This document shows, piece after piece, positions 13,391 to 15,982 of a stretch of DNA of 15,982 nt. Positions within the stretch are counted from its first letter, which is position 1, and the number at the start of each line of letters is the position of its first letter. The stretch comes from Dehalococcoidia bacterium. GTDB taxonomy: Bacteria; Chloroflexota; Dehalococcoidia; GIF9; AB-539-J10. The notes beneath the pieces were generated by a model, which saw only the letters and a program-made list of their open reading frames with translations, was not told where the DNA came from and did no database searches. Position numbers and translations under genes: made by a program. The stretch is from contig JAUXIH010000011.1 of NCBI GenBank assembly GCA_030621105.1, positions 1 to 15,982 on the forward strand, read 5' to 3'.

Positions 13391-14193
13391 TTAAGGATAC
13401 TCTGGAGTAGACTGAGGAATTGATACACCTCATCTGTCGATCTCAGAAAATATTGAGCTATGGTATCTGAGGTATTCTTACCAACATAAATGGATATCCC
13501 CTTGTTGTCAATGATGGTATTAAAACCATCATTGTCGGTGATGTCATCGCCGAGAAATATTATAAGAGGTTTCTTTTCTGGCCAGAGATTTTGGGCTATA
13601 AATGTTATTGCCTTGCCCTTGTTCCAATCCACCACTGGTCTTATTTCGTAGGCCTTTTTGCTTGACGTAACTATTACTTTGTCTGAAGTCAGATAAGGTT
13701 CGATTGTTTGCCGGAAAGTTTGTTCTAATGTTGGCAACTCTTCTTTGGGTACAAGACGATAGTGAAGGGTTAACGAAAGTTCCTTATCTTCTATCCTGGC
13801 ACCATTGGTAGTGGCTAATCTTTTATTGAGCTGCTGGCATAGCGAGTGTAAGAGTTGTTTACTATGGTTGGCTGTGGGACATACAAATTGGATACCAGCA
13901 CCCTGTATTTCCAGCCCGTGGTTTCCAGAGTAGATAATGTTACTCAGGTTTACCTTTTTACGAAGGTCTGTCAGTTTTCTGCCACTGATGACACCCAGGG
14001 TGATGTTGGGGTTATTAGCCAGCGAGTACAGGCAGGATGTCATTTTGCGGGATAGATTAGCTAGCTCTGGTTTCTCCACGATTGGAGTTAGCGTACCATC
14101 ATAGTCGGAAAGCAAAAGGATGTGCCCCGCTCCTGTAATTTTGCTGGTCATAGCTTCTAGATGGGAAAAGATATATTTTATGTGTTTTACCAT
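13387..14193 (-). CDS. otsB: Trehalose-6-phosphate phosphatase-type HAD phosphatase (OtsB-like)
   Basis: HAD-superfamily phosphatase, Cof/OtsB type. Visible: nucleophile motif LLSDYDGTLTPIV (27-39; Asp30, Asp32), GVISGRKLTDL (67-77), SGNHGLEIQG (89-98), EIRPVVDWNKGKAI (183-196, with a motif-III lysine) and GDDITDNDGF (215-224, magnesium-binding acids). These motifs and the 268-residue length fit OtsB, which dephosphorylates trehalose 6-phosphate; the family also includes glucosylglycerate and mannosylglycerate phosphatases, so the sugar is not certain. No trehalose-phosphate synthase (otsA) lies in the window. ATG 14193 is the first start; no strong ribosome site is seen. Convergent with hisB, overlapping by 4 nt. 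It contains an inverted repeat at 13509-13534. Confidence 0.85.
   Translation of the reverse strand: MVKHIKYIFSHLEAMTSKITGAGHILLLSDYDGTLTPIVEKPELANLSRKMTSCLYSLANNPNITLGVISGRKLTDLRKKVNLSNIIYSGNHGLEIQGAGIQFVCPTANHSKQLLHSLCQQLNKRLATTNGARIEDKELSLTLHYRLVPKEELPTLEQTFRQTIEPYLTSDKVIVTSSKKAYEIRPVVDWNKGKAITFIAQNLWPEKKPLIIFLGDDITDNDGFNTIIDNKGISIYVGKNTSDTIAQYFLRSTDEVYQFLSLLQSILN
13509..13534. repeat. Inverted repeat with 10-bp arms inside otsB
   Basis: CAATGATGGT and ACCATCATTG are exact reverse complements separated by six nucleotides (ATTAAA). It encodes part of the metal-binding motif DNDGFNTIID of the phosphatase. Read on plus it lies about 120 nt past the hisB stop and could pause or end his-operon transcripts, but no T-tract follows. 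Confidence 0.75.
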
Positions 14194-14356
14194 GTTTGAA
14201 TTGTATTCGCCTCTGGCTTATAAGTATAATCTTTCCACAACATATCTTATCTGAACCCAGTAATGATAATCTATTATAGGTTAATAAGGTTCATCTTATT
14301 CCAACATTCTATTAATTTGTTGGTTGCTTAGCGTTCAGAGAAGTTTCCAGTTGGCA

Positions 14357-14365
14357 TGTTATAAT
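14357..14365 (+). promoter_or_regulatory. Extended -10 promoter for pfkA
   Basis: TGT-TATAAT at 14357-14365 is a perfect extended -10 element; no good -35 box is seen at 16-18 bp upstream. The predicted start near 14372 gives a leader of about 25 nt that contains GGTGG (14383-14387), 9 nt before the pfkA ATG. The rest of the 203-bp gap (14194-14396) is AT-rich with no gene; a small inverted repeat AATAAG-gttcat-CTTATT is present near 14283-14300. Confidence 0.5.
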
Positions 14366-14396
14366 TGCTGAACTTTAGTAATGGTGGTTTTTTGAT

Positions 14397-15365
14397 ATGC
14401 GCAAATTAGGTGTATTAACTAGTGGTGGTGATGCTCCCGGCATGAATGCCTGCATCAGGGCAGTTGTTCGGTATGGAATTAAACGAGAATTAGAAATTAT
14501 AGGCATTCGGCGTGGGTATGCCGGACTTCTTGATTCTGATTTTGTCGATCTGGACAATAGGGCAGTGGGCAATATAATTCAGCGTGGCGGTACGTTTTTG
14601 GGGACTGCTCGCTGTGATGAGATGAAAACTAAAGGTGGTATCAATAAAGCGGTACAGAACTTACGGCAGGAAGGCGTTGAAGGACTAATAACCATAGGAG
14701 GGGATGGAACCTTTCGTGGAGCCATGGCTTTAGCCAAAGCTGGAGATATCAGAGTAATCGGTATCCCTGGCACCATAGATAATGACATTTATGGAACTGA
14801 CTACTCCATAGGTTTTGATACTGCCACAAATACTGCTTTGGATGCCATAGATAAAATTAGGGATACTGCGGGAGCGATGCATCGAATCTTTTTTGTTGAG
14901 GTAATGGGGCGAACTAGGGGTTTTATTGCCCTGGATGTTGGTATTGCTGGAGGCGCTGAACAGATATTGATTCCTGAGACGGAGACTAACATAGATAAGC
15001 TATGCCAGTCTATCAGTAGTAGTATCAAGAAGGGTAAAAGAAGCACTATTGTGGTAGTGGCTGAGGGTGATGATGCAGGGGGTGTTTTCCCTGTGGCCCA
15101 GCAGGTTTGGGAAAGATTGAGGCTGGAATATCGCATCTGTGTTCTGGGACATATACAAAGGGGAGGCTCTCCCACAGCCCGAGATCGGGTACTGGCGAGC
15201 AAGTTGGGGTCTGCTGCAGTAGATGCCTTTATTTCTGGCAGGTCGGGTGAAATGGTAGGGGAAGTGAATGGCCAAATAGAATTAACTCCACTTGAGAATA
15301 CTTGGAGAAAACGGAAAAAATTAGACAAGAGCTTGATACGCTTTATGGAGGAGCTAGCCAGTTAA
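14397..15365 (+). CDS. pfkA: 6-phosphofructokinase (ATP-type PfkA family)
   Basis: Phosphorylates fructose 6-phosphate to fructose 1,6-bisphosphate in glycolysis. 322 residues, the standard bacterial PfkA length. Motifs: VLTSGGDAPGMNACIRAVVR (6-25), GTARCDEM (69-76), TIGGDGTFRGAM (99-110), GIPGTIDNDIYGTDYSIGFDTA (122-143, catalytic Asp128), VEVMGRTRGFIAL (167-179), IAGGAEQILIPE (183-194) and VLGHIQRGGSP (C-terminal third). GGDGT with Gly at the position following the aspartate, and PGTIDND rather than PKTIDND, point to ATP rather than pyrophosphate as phosphate donor; this rests on family rules only. The start has GGTGG 9 nt upstream. Followed after 2 nt by an aldolase gene, so the product probably passes to the next enzyme encoded. 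Confidence 0.95.
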   Translation: MRKLGVLTSGGDAPGMNACIRAVVRYGIKRELEIIGIRRGYAGLLDSDFVDLDNRAVGNIIQRGGTFLGTARCDEMKTKGGINKAVQNLRQEGVEGLITIGGDGTFRGAMALAKAGDIRVIGIPGTIDNDIYGTDYSIGFDTATNTALDAIDKIRDTAGAMHRIFFVEVMGRTRGFIALDVGIAGGAEQILIPETETNIDKLCQSISSSIKKGKRSTIVVVAEGDDAGGVFPVAQQVWERLRLEYRICVLGHIQRGGSPTARDRVLASKLGSAAVDAFISGRSGEMVGEVNGQIELTPLENTWRKRKKLDKSLIRFMEELAS

Positions 15366-15367
15366 AG

Positions 15368-15982
15368 ATGAGAACGATATCCATAGGAAAATTGAGGGGA
15401 TTACAGCAATTAGCTAATGGGCATGGCATTCTAACGATGTGTGCTCTTGATCATAGGGGTTCTCTGAAGAGAATGCTTGCTGATGGGACAGGGAAGGAAA
15501 TTGGAGATCAGGAGATGGTTGATTTTAAGCTTGATCTGGGCCAGATCTTGGCGCCGCGAGCCAGTGCTATTCTTCTTGATCCCATCTATGGTGCTGGGCA
15601 AACTATAGCCGCTGGAGTTTTGCCTAAGACAACGGGGTTATTGGTCAGTATTGAGAAGTCGGGGTACTCGGGAAGTTCAGGAGCCAGAATAACTGAGTTG
15701 TTGCCTAATTGGAATGTCAGGAAGATTAAAAAGATGGGAGCTACCGCTGTTAAGTTGCTGCTTTATTATAGGCCTGACCTGGGTGGTGTATCTGAAAAAC
15801 AGCTGGAGCTGGTGGGAAAGCTGGCATCGAATTGTGAAAATGAAGACATTCCTTTAGTAGTGGAGCCTATGAGTTATAGCCTAGAGAGTAGGGAGGATCG
15901 GCCTCAGGACTTTGCTCGTGTAAAGCCCCAGCTTGTTATCAGGACAGCTGAGCAGATAACAGCTTTTCCTATTGATGTACTG
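15368..15982 (+). CDS. LacD-type class I aldolase (tagatose/fructose 1,6-bisphosphate aldolase), partial at right edge
   Basis: I translated this frame by hand: 205 codons from ATG 15368 to the window edge, no stop. It resembles tagatose-1,6-bisphosphate aldolase (LacD): ILTMCALDHRGSLKRML (about 21-37), AILLDPIYGAGQTIAAG (about 71-87), TGLLVSIEKSGYSG (about 93-106), WNVRKIKKMGATAVKLLLYYRPD (about 118-140) and EDIPLVVEPMSY (about 160-171). The lysine of KLLLYY lies at the position of a known active-site lysine in LacD; the Schiff-base lysine is expected further on. LacD-family aldolases also cleave fructose 1,6-bisphosphate, and with pfkA directly upstream and no tagatose genes around, fructose bisphosphate is the likely substrate. 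The spacing of 2 nt implies one transcript; a GGAGGAG at 15347-15353 inside pfkA is the nearest ribosome-site candidate, at a long distance. Confidence 0.85.
   Translation, partial: MRTISIGKLRGLQQLANGHGILTMCALDHRGSLKRMLADGTGKEIGDQEMVDFKLDLGQILAPRASAILLDPIYGAGQTIAAGVLPKTTGLLVSIEKSGYSGSSGARITELLPNWNVRKIKKMGATAVKLLLYYRPDLGGVSEKQLELVGKLASNCENEDIPLVVEPMSYSLESREDRPQDFARVKPQLVIRTAEQITAFPIDVL

Noticed and set aside
14801..15328. 175-codon minus-strand open frame
   Set aside because: Shadow of pfkA; composition is that of an antisense frame and no domain is recognisable.
1..15982. tRNA, rRNA, CRISPR array, insertion sequence, prophage or defence system
   Set aside because: I looked in all gaps (the longest is about 200 bp) and saw no cloverleaf, repeat-spacer pattern, transposase motif or terminal repeats.

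Overview
The window reads as a piece of bacterial chromosome, most likely from the Chloroflexota and probably a Dehalococcoidia-like or related uncultivated anaerobe. This assignment is inferred. It rests on bacterial-type operons (his, pyrD, nfeD/slipin, pfkA) lying beside an archaeal-type gene pair for tRNA-dependent cysteine synthesis, O-phosphoseryl-tRNA synthetase (SepRS) and Sep-tRNA:Cys-tRNA synthase (SepCysS). In bacteria that pair has been reported only in a few lineages, including Chloroflexi and Parcubacteria. Coding density is high, many genes overlap by 4 nt, and there are no rRNA, tRNA, CRISPR or insertion-sequence signals.

Layout. (1) 1-570, minus: an amidohydrolase-type metal-dependent hydrolase that runs off the left edge. 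(2) 710-3359, plus: SepRS and SepCysS, overlapping by 11 nt, with a run of eight G at the junction. (3) 3462-4118, minus: a RimI-like GNAT acetyltransferase. (4) 4179-5129, plus: dihydroorotate dehydrogenase PyrD, whose last codons form a perfect 16-bp stem-loop that probably terminates transcription from both sides. (5) 5159-7585, minus: a membrane-protein operon of long NfeD (ClpP-class protease), short NfeD and slipin. (6) 7698-13390, plus: histidine genes hisZ, an unusual tandem double-domain hisG, hisD, hisC and hisB, tightly coupled. (7) 13387-14193, minus: trehalose-phosphatase-type HAD phosphatase, overlapping the end of hisB. (8) 14397-15982, plus: 6-phosphofructokinase followed 2 nt later by a LacD-type class I aldolase that runs off the right edge; together they would carry out two consecutive glycolytic steps.

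The two most interesting points are these. First, the bacterial SepRS-SepCysS operon carries a G8 tract, and a +1 shift on that tract would fuse the two enzymes in frame. Second, HisG is a 473-residue tandem duplication in which each half has lost a different active-site motif: the N-half lacks the PRPP loop and the C-half lacks the PKG motif. This suggests an obligate pseudo-dimer with divided labour, paired with a HisZ that has lost histidyl-tRNA synthetase catalytic residues. There is also an unexpected number of long perfect inverted repeats inside coding sequence, including a 32-bp uninterrupted palindrome in rimI and a 16-bp-arm hairpin ending pyrD.
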